This document shows positions 25,235 to 33,614 of a DNA stretch of 64,000 bases, piece by piece; positions within the stretch are counted from its first letter, which is position 1; every line of letters begins with the position of its first letter. Under the pieces are notes generated by a model. It did not search any database. It had not been told where the DNA came from and was given only the letters and a program-made list of their open reading frames with translations. Origin of the DNA: CAMYLY01 sp036397755 (GTDB lineage Bacteria; Gemmatimonadota; Gemmatimonadetes; Gemmatimonadales; GWC2-71-9); the NCBI GenBank assembly GCA_036397755.1, contig DASWII010000035.1, forward strand, positions 1 to 64,000. Direction: 5' to 3'. Position numbers and translations under genes: made by a program.

Positions 25235-25534
25235 ATGTACCTCGTTCGCGACATTCTGCATTGCAAGCCCGGAAAAGTCGGTGAAATGGTGAAGCGGTTC
25301 AAGCGGGTCGTCCCGGTGATGCAACGCCTGAAACTCAAACCGTTCCGCATCAGCACGGACGCGGGTGGCGAGCGATTCTGGACGGTGGTCCTGGAGTTCG
25401 AGGTGGAGTCGATGGGCGATTTTGCCGCGATCGAGAGCAAGATCATGAGCGACGAGGAGATGGGTCAGATCATGGCCGGATATCACGACCTGGTCCTCGG
25501 CGGACGTCGAGAGTACTTCAAGATCGAGGCCTAA
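25235..25534 (+). CDS. Dimeric alpha/beta-barrel (ferredoxin-like) small protein
   Basis: A 99-residue protein. The pattern MYLVRDILHCKPGKVGEMVKRFK, WTVVLEFEVESMGDF and a C-terminal YHDLVLGGRREYFKIE fits the antibiotic-monooxygenase/NIPSNAP-like dimeric alpha-beta barrel. No cofactor motif is visible. The start is set by AAGGAG 10 nt upstream of the ATG. Function unknown; relatives are small-molecule-modifying enzymes or binding proteins. Confidence 0.7.
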   Translation: MYLVRDILHCKPGKVGEMVKRFKRVVPVMQRLKLKPFRISTDAGGERFWTVVLEFEVESMGDFAAIESKIMSDEEMGQIMAGYHDLVLGGRREYFKIEA

Positions 25535-25558
25535 CGGCTGAAACGTTCGCGCAGCGTA

Positions 25559-26239
25559 ATGTCGACAAAGTCTCCAGTGCCGATTGGCCGCCATGGGTGG
25601 GTGCGACATGGGCTGCTGTGTGTTTTCGCCTTGCTCGTCGCGGCCTGCGGCGCGGGCAGCCCGCTCCTCCGTCCCACGCCGGACCGCCTGGCCGCCGTCG
25701 CCCCTGATTCCTTCCTGGTGGACATCGAGACGAGTGCGGGCGCCTTCGAGATCGTGATGCATCGTGCCTGGTCACCACTGGCGGTGGACCGCGTGTTCTA
25801 TCTGATGCGTCACAACTTCTACGCCGGTGCACGATTTTACCGAGTGGTCGACGGCTTCGTGGCGCAGTTTGGTTTCAGTGGGCGGCCGGCGGTGGACTCG
25901 ATATGGGGCGAATTGCGCCTCGACGACGAGCCCGTGCGTCCGAGCAATGAGCGGGGCGCCGTGTCGTTCGCACGTGGCGGGGCACGTACGCGCTCATACA
26001 CGCTGTTCATCAACCTTGCCGACAACCCGCGACTCGACACACTCTCCGTCGGCGGCGTCGTGGGATACCCACCGATCGGTCGCGTGCGGACCGGGATGGA
26101 AGCCGTGGACTCGCTCTACAGTGAATACGGCAATCAGCCGCGACAGGACTCGATTGCGCGGGTCGGGAACGACTACCTCGTACGACACTTTCCGCTGCTG
26201 GATTCCATCGTTCGCACGAGCGTCCGATTGCCGGAGTGA
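25559..26239 (+). CDS. Peptidyl-prolyl isomerase (cyclophilin-type) lipoprotein
   Basis: A 226-residue protein with a signal peptide ending in LLVAAC (lipobox), so probably membrane-anchored and facing the periplasm. The cyclophilin core is readable: VDIETSAGAFEIVMHRAWSP, FYAGARFYRVVDGFVAQFGFSG, RGAVSFARGG, SYTLFINLADNPRLD and PIGRVRTGMEAVDSLY. The active-site R-x-x-x-F-x-x-Q pattern is kept in FYRVVDGFVAQFG. It likely helps fold exported proteins. Its start is 25 nt after the preceding gene. Confidence 0.9.
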   Translation: MSTKSPVPIGRHGWVRHGLLCVFALLVAACGAGSPLLRPTPDRLAAVAPDSFLVDIETSAGAFEIVMHRAWSPLAVDRVFYLMRHNFYAGARFYRVVDGFVAQFGFSGRPAVDSIWGELRLDDEPVRPSNERGAVSFARGGARTRSYTLFINLADNPRLDTLSVGGVVGYPPIGRVRTGMEAVDSLYSEYGNQPRQDSIARVGNDYLVRHFPLLDSIVRTSVRLPE

Positions 26240-26266
26240 AACTCGTTGACCTCGGAGGGACCAAAG

Positions 26267-26545
26267 ATGCGAGCAAAACGATCGGCGCACGACGAGTTGC
26301 AGACGATCCCCGCGATCGGCCCGAGCCTGGCGCGGGACCTCCGCGCGCTCGGTGTCAACCGCATCGCGGATCTGAAACGTCGAAGCCCTGAGCGTATGTA
26401 CCTCGCGCTCAGCCGCCTGCGCGGAGAGCGGCAGGACCCCTGTGTGCTCTACAGCTTCCGATGCGCGGTCTATTACGCCCGAACGCCCCGACCCTCGCCA
26501 CGGTTGCTCAAATGGTGGAACTGGAAGAACCGGAAGCTGGCCTAG
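26267..26545 (+). CDS. Helix-hairpin-helix Cdd1-like protein
   Basis: A 92-residue basic protein. LQTIPAIGPSLARDLRALGVNRIADLKRRSPERMYLAL is a helix-hairpin-helix unit, followed by CVLYSFRCAVYYAR, as in the 'pathogenicity locus' Cdd1 family (PF11731). Family members are small putative DNA-binding proteins of unknown role. The start MRAKRSA is backed by GGAGG 9 nt upstream. It lies 27 nt downstream of the isomerase gene. Confidence 0.85.
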   Translation: MRAKRSAHDELQTIPAIGPSLARDLRALGVNRIADLKRRSPERMYLALSRLRGERQDPCVLYSFRCAVYYARTPRPSPRLLKWWNWKNRKLA

Positions 26546-26764
26546 TCGTGTCCCGGGAGTTCGTTGTCTGGATCGCGAGCCCCGGTGGGTCCCGCAGGGA
26601 GCGTTCGGACCGGCGGTCTCGGCGTCGCACCAGGCCAACAGGCTTCGACTCCAGGCTTGGTGGAGCGTCGAGTCCGCCGGTACGGCAGCGACCGAAGGGA
26701 TCCGCCGGGACTCGTCTGCTGCGAAACATTTCTGGGATGCGACACCAGGCTGGAACGGCCGCCC

Positions 26765-27604
26765 TTGCAACGCGATCATGATTGCGACCACCCATCGATC
26801 CGACATCGGGGGATCCTCGCCAAACGGCATGACAACGGTGGAGACTTCTGGGCCACGAAGGACGGCCGGCTGTACGTCGGTAACCCCTTCAGTACGCTCA
26901 GCTCGTTGTTGATGCTCTACGAGCTCGGGGTGCGGGTCTCGCACGAAGCCGTTCGCGGGGGCGTCGCGCTCGTGTGGAAGGCGTCGCGTGACGACGGCCG
27001 CATCCGCCTGGCGCCGAAGGCACCGCTTTATCCCTGCTACTCCGCCGAGGCTGCCCGCGTGCTTGGTCGCTTTGGATTCGCGCCGGACCAGCGCTTTCAG
27101 CGGACCATCGCGTCATTGCTCGAAAGCGCACACGAGTCGGGAGGTTGGCGTTGCAATTTCACGAAGTTCGGCAAGGGACCTGAAACACGGTGCGCCAACC
27201 CTGGAGCGACACTGTACGTGCTCGACGCGTTGCGGTTTACGGAGCATGTCAAAGGAGGCGGGGAAACCGATCGCGCAGTGGAGTCGCTGCTGGATCACTG
27301 GGACGTGCGCCGGCCGATCGGTCCGTGTCACTACGGCATCGGAAGTCTGTTCATGCAGGTGGAGTACCCGTTTCTCAGGTACAACCTCTTCTTCTACGTG
27401 TATGTACTCTCGTTCTACGCGCGGGCGCGAGGCGATGCCCGATTTCACGACGCACTCGCGACGCTGCAAACGAAACTCGATGTATCGGGCAATATCGTGG
27501 TCGAGCGACCGCATCGCGGTTTGGGGAATCTTGGGTTCTGCGCGAGGGGGCGGCCGTCCCGGCTTGCGACCGCTCGATATCGCGAGATCTTGAAGAACCT
27601 CTGA
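26765..27604 (+). CDS. Prenyltransferase/squalene-oxidase-repeat-like protein, start uncertain
   Basis: About 279 residues of all-helical repeat sequence: NPFSTLSSLLMLYELGVRVS, YSAEAARVLGRFG, RFQRTIASLLESAHESGGWRC, PGATLYVLDALRF and FLRYNLFFYVYVLSFYARARG. These alternate hydrophobic helix pairs with GGW/GAT turns as in terpenoid-cyclase-like toroids. No catalytic DxDD is visible. Such stand-alone soil-bacterial proteins have no assigned function. A TTG at 26765 is the most convincing start. The open frame extends back to 26564, but that part (Arg/Gly-rich) looks non-coding, and 26546-26764 shows no other gene. An N-terminal domain may have been lost. Confidence 0.6.
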   Translation: MQRDHDCDHPSIRHRGILAKRHDNGGDFWATKDGRLYVGNPFSTLSSLLMLYELGVRVSHEAVRGGVALVWKASRDDGRIRLAPKAPLYPCYSAEAARVLGRFGFAPDQRFQRTIASLLESAHESGGWRCNFTKFGKGPETRCANPGATLYVLDALRFTEHVKGGGETDRAVESLLDHWDVRRPIGPCHYGIGSLFMQVEYPFLRYNLFFYVYVLSFYARARGDARFHDALATLQTKLDVSGNIVVERPHRGLGNLGFCARGRPSRLATARYREILKNL

Positions 27605-27627
27605 CCAACTCCGACAAAGGGTCCTCC

Positions 27628-29214
27628 ATGTATCGATTCGTTCGAGCCGCGACCGTTCTCACCGTGTCGACAATCGCGTGCACGTCCGCGGCGGGCGCGC
27701 AGTACCGGCTGGACTCGCTGCTGACGCGCGCCGAGTACACGGACTACATCGAAACCAGTCGATACGACGACGTGATGCGTTTCGTGCGGGCCGTGGCCGA
27801 CGCATCGCCACGCATTCACCACACGACGTTCGGATACTCGTTCGAGGGCCGGGCGCTCCCGCTTGTGGTCGTCGGCGACGTTGCCAGTGCGGCTGCGAGC
27901 GACGTGCGTGCCACCGGAAAGACGCGGGTATTCATCCAGGCCAACATCCACGCGGGTGAGGTATGCGGCAAGGAGGCCATGTTGATGATGCTGCGCGACG
28001 TGGCGCGGGGCGCGCACGGCGCCTGGTTGGATTCGCTGGTCCTGCTCATCGCGCCGATCTACAACGCGGACGGCAACGAGCGGGTACGACTCACGAATCG
28101 GCGTGGACAGCACGGCCCGACGGGAGGAATGGGCCAGCGACCGAACGCCCAGGACTACGATCTCAATCGGGACCACATGAAGCTCGACAGCCCGGAAGCG
28201 TGGGCACTCGTCGCCTTGATGAACGCATATGACCCACACGTGACCCTGGACTTGCACACGACCAACGGCACGCGGCACGCGTACCACATCACCTACTCGC
28301 CCCCGCTGCATCCGAACACCGACCCCCGCATCGATCGCTTTCTGCGAACCGAGTGGCTCCCCGCCGCCCGGGAGCACCTCCACGCTACGGAGGGATGGGA
28401 GGCGTTCTACTACGGCAACGCCACCGGGAATCCCCGCGACGGCGTGCAGCAATGGCGCACCTTCGACCACCGTCCGCGGTTCAACAACAACTATGTCGGG
28501 CTGCGCAATCGGTTCGCCATTCTGAGCGAGGCATACGCGTACGCCACATTCGAGGAGCGGGTGACCGCCACGCTGCGGTTTGTGGAAGGCGCCGTCGACT
28601 TCGCCGCCGCGCATGCCGGTCGCATCCGCCACATCACCGAAGAGGTGGATCGCACGCCACTAGGCGGGCAGTCGCTCGCCGTGACGGCCGCCCCGACCTC
28701 GACCGGATTCCTAGAAATTCTCATGGGCGAGGTGGCGGTGGAGCGGAACCCGTATTCCGGCGCCCCGATGCTGCGGCGTCGCGACGTGGTCAACCGCGTC
28801 TCGATGGAGGACTACGGGACGTTTGCCGCCGGCGAGACCGCCCGGGTCCCCGCCCGGTACTATGTGCCCGCGGAGTTGACCGGCGTCCTCGACAAGCTGC
28901 GGGACCACGGGATCACAACCACCCGCCTCACCGACGACCGGCAGGAACAGGTCGAGGAGTTCGCCATCACATCGAGCACGGCGGCGGAGCGCGAGTTTCA
29001 ACAGCACCACGAGCGCACGTTGGAAGGCGCGTATCGCTCGATTGCCATGACGATCCCCCGCGGCTGGTATGTTGTCTCGACCGATCAACCCCTTGCCCGT
29101 CTCATCTTCACGCTCCTCGAGCCACGATCGGACGACGGCCTCACCAACTGGAACGTCCTCGATCGGGCACTGGAGGGCGCCACCATCTATCCTGTCCGAC
29201 GCAGCGTGGACTGA
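27628..29214 (+). CDS. Secreted M14-family zinc carboxypeptidase
   Basis: A 528-residue protein with signal peptide (cleavage near SAAGA-Q). Zinc-site residues are visible: H108 and E111 in NIHAGEVCGKE and H210 in TLDLHTTNG; a DLNRDHMKLD segment supplies the substrate-binding Asn/Arg pair. The catalytic glutamate is probably in AILSEAYAY, the family's E-A-Y type. The C-terminal ~180 residues form a beta-rich domain common to Gemmatimonadota/Bacteroidota M14 proteins. It would act outside the cytoplasm on peptides. The start MYRFVRA precedes the signal and follows the previous gene by 23 nt. Confidence 0.92.
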   Translation: MYRFVRAATVLTVSTIACTSAAGAQYRLDSLLTRAEYTDYIETSRYDDVMRFVRAVADASPRIHHTTFGYSFEGRALPLVVVGDVASAAASDVRATGKTRVFIQANIHAGEVCGKEAMLMMLRDVARGAHGAWLDSLVLLIAPIYNADGNERVRLTNRRGQHGPTGGMGQRPNAQDYDLNRDHMKLDSPEAWALVALMNAYDPHVTLDLHTTNGTRHAYHITYSPPLHPNTDPRIDRFLRTEWLPAAREHLHATEGWEAFYYGNATGNPRDGVQQWRTFDHRPRFNNNYVGLRNRFAILSEAYAYATFEERVTATLRFVEGAVDFAAAHAGRIRHITEEVDRTPLGGQSLAVTAAPTSTGFLEILMGEVAVERNPYSGAPMLRRRDVVNRVSMEDYGTFAAGETARVPARYYVPAELTGVLDKLRDHGITTTRLTDDRQEQVEEFAITSSTAAEREFQQHHERTLEGAYRSIAMTIPRGWYVVSTDQPLARLIFTLLEPRSDDGLTNWNVLDRALEGATIYPVRRSVD

Positions 29215-29229
29215 TGGGAGCGAGCCGGA

Positions 29230-30807
29230 CTACACGATCCGGCGACGCACGGGATCCCATTCGACGCGCCGGCCCTCCATGAACGATCGGGTGGCCATGT
29301 GGCACGTGATCGCTTCTTCGAACCCTCGTTCGATGTTGCAGCTCGGCACGCCCCCCTCGCGGATGCAGTCGAGCCAGTCTTTCACCAACAGGTGATACGC
29401 CGACACGCGACGGCCGCCACGATAGGTGTACAACAATCCCCGACTGGTGAAGTACTGCTCGGTGGCCGACGTCACGGCATCGATGCCGCGAAACCCGTCG
29501 CGATACGTGAACATCGGCCGGGACGGATCGATGATCCCAGCCTTGATCTTGTCAGCGTACCGTGTGGAATCGCTGTCGGCCGACACCGTCAAGGTGCTGC
29601 TGACCTGCATCGTGCCGTCGTGTCCCATGAACTTCAGCCCTCGGTTGGCCCCGTTGGCGAGCGTGGCGCTGTAGACCACCGTCATGTCGCGCTCCGGGTA
29701 CTCATACGCCACTTGGAACACGTCGGGCACATCACGGCCGTCTTTGAAGTAGTAGATCCCGCCCGAGGCGACGGCCGAGTGGGGGATTCCGCAGCGCAGC
29801 ACCTGGTTGACCGCGTCGTACTCATGAGACAGCAGGTCGCCGGCCAAGCCCGTTCCGTAGTCGTACCAGCAACGCCAGCGGAAGAAGCGCTCGGGGCTGA
29901 ACCCCATTCTGTGCGGGGCCGGTTCTTGAAATTGTTCCCAGTCGATGGTGTCGGGATTGCCGTCCTCGTGAATCTCCCACACCCATGCGCCCCAGGTCGT
30001 GTTTCGGTTAGTGGTCGCCTCCACGAGCGTCACCGGACCAAGGATGTTGGCATCGATGACCTCGCGCGCCTTGTTGTGGCTCTCCGATTGCCGGTTTTGA
30101 TGCCCCAACTGAAACACGATGTCCGAGTTCGTGACGCTGTCGTACACCGCCAGCGCCTCGTCTTCGGTGCGGGTCATGCACTTCTCGCAATAGACGTGGC
30201 GCCCGGCCCGCACCGCGTCCATCGTCATCCTGGCGTGCCAGTGATCGGGCGTGGCGATGATGACGGCATCGACGTCATCGCTTTCCAGGAGGTCCATATA
30301 CCGCCGGTAGCGCGTCGCCGGAGGCTGAGACGGTCCGCCGCCCGCGGGCGTCGCCGTCTGCGAGGCGGCGATGGCACGCGCAGCACGCACGTCGAACACG
30401 TCGCAGACCGCCGTGACCGCGACGTTGAGATCCTCCTGATTCAAGTAGGTCTCGAGACTCTTGTTGCCCGGGTCGCGGCGGGCCGCCTCACGCTGGTCCT
30501 CGATCCAGTCCGGATGGGCATAGCCGGCGTGGCGAATCAGCGACTCCCCCTCGCCGCCGAAACCGATGATCCCGAGGCGGATGCGCCGGCTGGGCGGCCG
30601 TGAGATCAGATCGGGAATGACGGCGGGGCCGGTTTCCCGCACCCCGAGCTCCGACAGGATGGCACGCTCGATCCGCTCGTCCCGCGCCCTCTTGCGGAAA
30701 AAGTTGTAGAGGAACACTCCCACGATGGGCAATGACGCCAACGTCTTGAACCAACCCCGTCGGCTCATGCTGTCCCATCCTGAATCGCTGGTTGGTCGCT
30801 CTGACAT
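29230..30807 (-). CDS. Gfo/Idh/MocA-family oxidoreductase, Tat/anchored
   Basis: A 525-residue protein. N-terminal MSRRGWFKTLASLPIVGVFLYNFF is a twin-arginine-like signal or anchor. The Rossmann motif IGFGGEGESLIRH is followed by ATPDHWHARM and YCEKCMTRT, where Cys replaces the proline of the usual EKP. The length exceeds the typical 350-450 residues through an N-terminal spacer. Sugar or polyol oxidation outside the cytoplasm is the family's presumed role; substrate unknown. The ATG at 30807 follows GAGGAG and lies 10 nt after the DoxX stop, in an ApbE-DoxX-oxidoreductase operon. Confidence 0.9.
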   Translation of the reverse strand: MSERPTSDSGWDSMSRRGWFKTLASLPIVGVFLYNFFRKRARDERIERAILSELGVRETGPAVIPDLISRPPSRRIRLGIIGFGGEGESLIRHAGYAHPDWIEDQREAARRDPGNKSLETYLNQEDLNVAVTAVCDVFDVRAARAIAASQTATPAGGGPSQPPATRYRRYMDLLESDDVDAVIIATPDHWHARMTMDAVRAGRHVYCEKCMTRTEDEALAVYDSVTNSDIVFQLGHQNRQSESHNKAREVIDANILGPVTLVEATTNRNTTWGAWVWEIHEDGNPDTIDWEQFQEPAPHRMGFSPERFFRWRCWYDYGTGLAGDLLSHEYDAVNQVLRCGIPHSAVASGGIYYFKDGRDVPDVFQVAYEYPERDMTVVYSATLANGANRGLKFMGHDGTMQVSSTLTVSADSDSTRYADKIKAGIIDPSRPMFTYRDGFRGIDAVTSATEQYFTSRGLLYTYRGGRRVSAYHLLVKDWLDCIREGGVPSCNIERGFEEAITCHMATRSFMEGRRVEWDPVRRRIV

Positions 30808-30817
30808 GATCATCTCC

Positions 30818-31336
30818 TCACGCCGGCGCGTGAACCGAAGCGTCCGTCGATCGATGGCGCAGCGCAAACCACAGGCGGTCCAACCCGTAGAGGCGCCGAG
30901 TCGGGAACATCACGAGAACCAGAAGCGCGACGCCCTCGATCAGGACCTTGTTCACCATCAGGTAGCTCCCTTCGGACGGCATGGCATAGCTGAGCCCCAC
31001 GAACGGCGGCGCGGCGACGTAGTACAGCGCGAGGGCCGTGATTCCGGCAATGGCGGCGTACCGCGTCAGCAGCCCCAGCACGAGTCCGACCCCGATCGCG
31101 ACGAGGCCCCACGAATTGAGGAAGTCCACCACCACGAGCGCCGCCGGTGACGCGGCCAGGCGAACGAAGACGCCCTTGAACCACCACTGCGATTCCGCGA
31201 GATACGCGGCAGCCGTCCAATGCGAGCTCGTCACCTTGGCCAGACCCTCGAACAGGAAGTGCCACCCGATGAGGACCTGGAGGACAACCAACACGACCGA
31301 TTGCGACCTGGTGTAGGAATCAGCTGGTGCGGTCAT
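30818..31336 (-). CDS. DoxX-family membrane protein
   Basis: A 172-residue protein with four predicted helices: VVLVVLQVLIGWHFLFEGLAK, VDFLNSWGLVAIGVGLVLGLL, AAIAGITALALYYVAA and VLIEGVALLVLVMFP. This is the DoxX/DoxD-like fold; QVLIGWHFLFEGLAK is the family's opening motif. Members are linked to thiosulfate:quinone oxidoreductase or to membrane redox complexes, but most have no known activity. It overlaps the end of the apbE gene by 17 bp and precedes the Gfo/Idh gene, suggesting joint expression. Confidence 0.87.
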   Translation of the reverse strand: MTAPADSYTRSQSVVLVVLQVLIGWHFLFEGLAKVTSSHWTAAAYLAESQWWFKGVFVRLAASPAALVVVDFLNSWGLVAIGVGLVLGLLTRYAAIAGITALALYYVAAPPFVGLSYAMPSEGSYLMVNKVLIEGVALLVLVMFPTRRLYGLDRLWFALRHRSTDASVHAPA

Positions 31337-32390
31337 GGTCTTCCACTCTTTCTCGTTGTATCGGCGTCATGCGCGGCCAGCGACGCGACGTCATGAGGGC
31401 GCCCTGCCGATCGATCACCAGGCAGGCGCAGCCCCGAAGCCGGTCGATCAGCGTCAGCGCCCGGCGGGGGCCAACCACGAACGCCCCCGTGGCCAGCGCA
31501 TCCGCCGCGAGTGCGGTGGGCGCGATCACCGTGACGCTACGGCAGTGGCGAGGGGATGCCGCTTCGGCCCGGTTGACGATGTGATGAGTGAGCCCTGTGT
31601 CCCCGATGGGGCGGGCATAGTCGCCCGACGTGGCGACGGCTCCCCCCGTGAGGTCCAACGCCTCTGGGAGACATCGGTCGCCGGCCGGATCTCGCACACC
31701 GACCCTCCAGGGAACCCCGCGCTCGTTGCGTCCGGCGAGACGGATGTCCCCTCCGGCGTCGATCAAGAAGTTCTTGATGCCGTGACGGCGAAGCGTCGCC
31801 GCCATCACGTCCACTATGGCTCCCTTTGCAACGCCATCGAGCGTGATCTGCATGCCGGCCCGTGTGGACGACAGGCGCTCACCCTCGACGACCAGGTACT
31901 CCTGACCGATGAGCTCGCGGACCTCGCGGATCTCCCGGAGCGTCGGGAGCCGCGGGGTTGGGGAGCCGGCCGCGGAGCGCAGCAGCTCGAGGAGCGGCGC
32001 AACTGTGATGTCGAAGCCACCGCCGGTCAAACGGTGGAACGCCCGGGAACGGAGCACCAGATCCTTGAGCGGCCGTGGCGTGGCATCGAGCCGCCCAGTT
32101 TGATTGAAGTGCGAGAGCACCGAGGACGCGTCGTGGCGATCGAACATCGCGACGTACCGCCGCATGGCTTCGAGCGCGGCCAACGCAGACGATTCAGCCC
32201 GTGACCGCGACTTGGTGACCACCGTGATGGCGACGCGCGTGCCCATGGCGGATGCGGTTACGGCCCCGCGGAACCCGCGCGGGTCCGCTCGCTCGACCTC
32301 CACGACCGGCGCGGCACGCTCCAGTTGGAATCCGAGGTGCTCGAGCGCCGCCTGTTGCCGCTCCGCAATCGTCGCTACCACCAGTCCCAC
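31320..32390 (-). CDS. apbE: FAD:protein FMN transferase
   Basis: A 356-residue ApbE-like enzyme, which moves FMN from FAD onto Thr/Ser of target proteins. The family motifs are present: SAMGTRVAI, DGVAKGAIVD, IDAGGDIRLAG, GGAVATSGDYARPI and ADALATGAFVVG, where the aspartate and threonine are the Mg2+-site region. No signal peptide or lipobox is seen, unlike many periplasmic ApbE proteins. The first in-frame start is a GTG at 32390 just after a stop. No obvious flavinylated partner (RnfG, NqrC or FMN-binding domain) is encoded nearby, so its target is unclear. Confidence 0.9.
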   Translation of the reverse strand: MGLVVATIAERQQAALEHLGFQLERAAPVVEVERADPRGFRGAVTASAMGTRVAITVVTKSRSRAESSALAALEAMRRYVAMFDRHDASSVLSHFNQTGRLDATPRPLKDLVLRSRAFHRLTGGGFDITVAPLLELLRSAAGSPTPRLPTLREIREVRELIGQEYLVVEGERLSSTRAGMQITLDGVAKGAIVDVMAATLRRHGIKNFLIDAGGDIRLAGRNERGVPWRVGVRDPAGDRCLPEALDLTGGAVATSGDYARPIGDTGLTHHIVNRAEAASPRHCRSVTVIAPTALAADALATGAFVVGPRRALTLIDRLRGCACLVIDRQGALMTSRRWPRMTPIQRERVEDHDRTS

Positions 32391-32543
32391 CTAAACGCGG
32401 GTCGGGTATGACCCGAGGGATGCCGACCCATCGACCCCGGACGGGCGCAATGCGCGCCAGGTATGCATCTTCACCTACGAATCCTGAAGCCGGGCTGAAG
32501 ACGGGCTGAAGGCCACTGCTAACGACCTAGCGCGAGGTACACG

Positions 32544-33257
32544 ATGAGCGCGTGCCGACTCCTCTCAATCCTAGCCGCGATATCCTGCGCGGCGGCTCCG
32601 AGTCTCCACGCCCAGTCGGGCCGACTCGTGATCCTCGTGCGGCATGCGGAGGCGGCCGGTGAGCCCCGGAGCGATCCACCACTCACGGCGCAGGGCGCCG
32701 AGCGGGCTGAGGCGCTCGCCGCGACGCTCCGCGACGCTGGCGTGGAGGCCGTGATCGTGAGTTCCCTCGCGCGGACGAGGCTCACGGCAGAGCCCCTGCT
32801 GCGGGACCGCGACTTGCGGCCCATCGAGATTGACGTGGCGGGCGGGATCGAGGCGCACGTGCGCGCGGTGGCGTCCGCCGCGCTGGCCGTCCCTGACGGT
32901 CAAACCGTTCTGGTCGTGGGACACAGCAATACCGTCCCCGCCATCATCACGGCCCTCGGAGGCCCGGACATGCCCGAACTGTGTCACAACCAGTTCGGCA
33001 ATCTGTTCATCGTGCGCATCCGCTCCCCGGCGTCCCTCGAGTTGATTCGAGCCCACTATGGCGTCGCCGACGCCGCAAGCGCGGCCGAATGCGAGGCACC
33101 CCGAGGGGGGTCGAGCCCGGACATGGTCGTGGAACCCACGCCGTTCAGGGTGCGAGGACGACCCTCGCCGGGGCCTCGCGGCATCGCGGACGAGGACGGC
33201 CCCGAGAACCGTCGCGCGGGAGGAACTTGCCCAAACGCGGCGGACGTTCAAGACTAG
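32544..33257 (+). CDS. Exported histidine phosphatase (phosphoglycerate-mutase-like)
   Basis: A 237-residue protein with a signal peptide (ISCAAAPSLHAQ). The catalytic core has the phospho-accepting motif VRHAEAAG, SSLARTRLTAEP, and the second histidine in VVGHSNTVPA. This is branch 1 of the histidine phosphatase superfamily, SixA-like in size. The last ~55 residues are Pro/Gly/Arg-rich without structure, and the true C-terminus may be degenerate. A short direct repeat (GGGCTGAAG, twice) lies in the 150-nt leader. Confidence 0.82.
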   Translation: MSACRLLSILAAISCAAAPSLHAQSGRLVILVRHAEAAGEPRSDPPLTAQGAERAEALAATLRDAGVEAVIVSSLARTRLTAEPLLRDRDLRPIEIDVAGGIEAHVRAVASAALAVPDGQTVLVVGHSNTVPAIITALGGPDMPELCHNQFGNLFIVRIRSPASLELIRAHYGVADAASAAECEAPRGGSSPDMVVEPTPFRVRGRPSPGPRGIADEDGPENRRAGGTCPNAADVQD

Positions 33258-33261
33258 ATGC

Positions 33262-33405
33262 ATGATGACGCTCCGCATCCGGCGCGCTTGGGCCACCTTC
33301 ACGACGAAGCGCGTACCGACGGAGACCTTGTGGCTCGTGTTAGCGGTACTGTTGATCGTCGCGTTCGTCGTGGTCGTCGTGGCAGTTCCGATTAGCCACC
33401 GCTAG
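33262..33405 (+). CDS. Possible 47-residue membrane peptide
   Basis: MMTLRIRRAWATFTTKRVP and then a single very hydrophobic helix (TLWLVLAVLLIVAFVVVVVAV), ending PISHR. It starts 4 nt after the phosphatase stop. The positive-inside N-terminus and clean helix make it plausible, but no ribosome site of note or family supports it. Confidence 0.35.
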   Translation: MMTLRIRRAWATFTTKRVPTETLWLVLAVLLIVAFVVVVVAVPISHR

Positions 33406-33614
33406 CACCACACCAGATGGTCTCGCCGCATCCGGTCGGGTCTACGCGGGGCACGTACACCCGCCGGGGATGGCACGAACAGGCACCCAAACGGCGTTAC
33501 TGACGTTCGCTTGTCAACGCTCTATCTTCTGCGCTAATTCCTCGGCGCAGCCAGCGTGCTGTCGAACCGGATCGGACACTCCACCGCGAAGGTGCCAATG
33601 GCCGGCTTGAGCGG

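Noticed and set aside
26500..26620. A tRNA-Leu-like stretch (TGGTGGAACTGG and on)
   Set aside because: It overlaps the end of the Cdd1-like gene, and no acceptor or T-arm pairing could be built around it.
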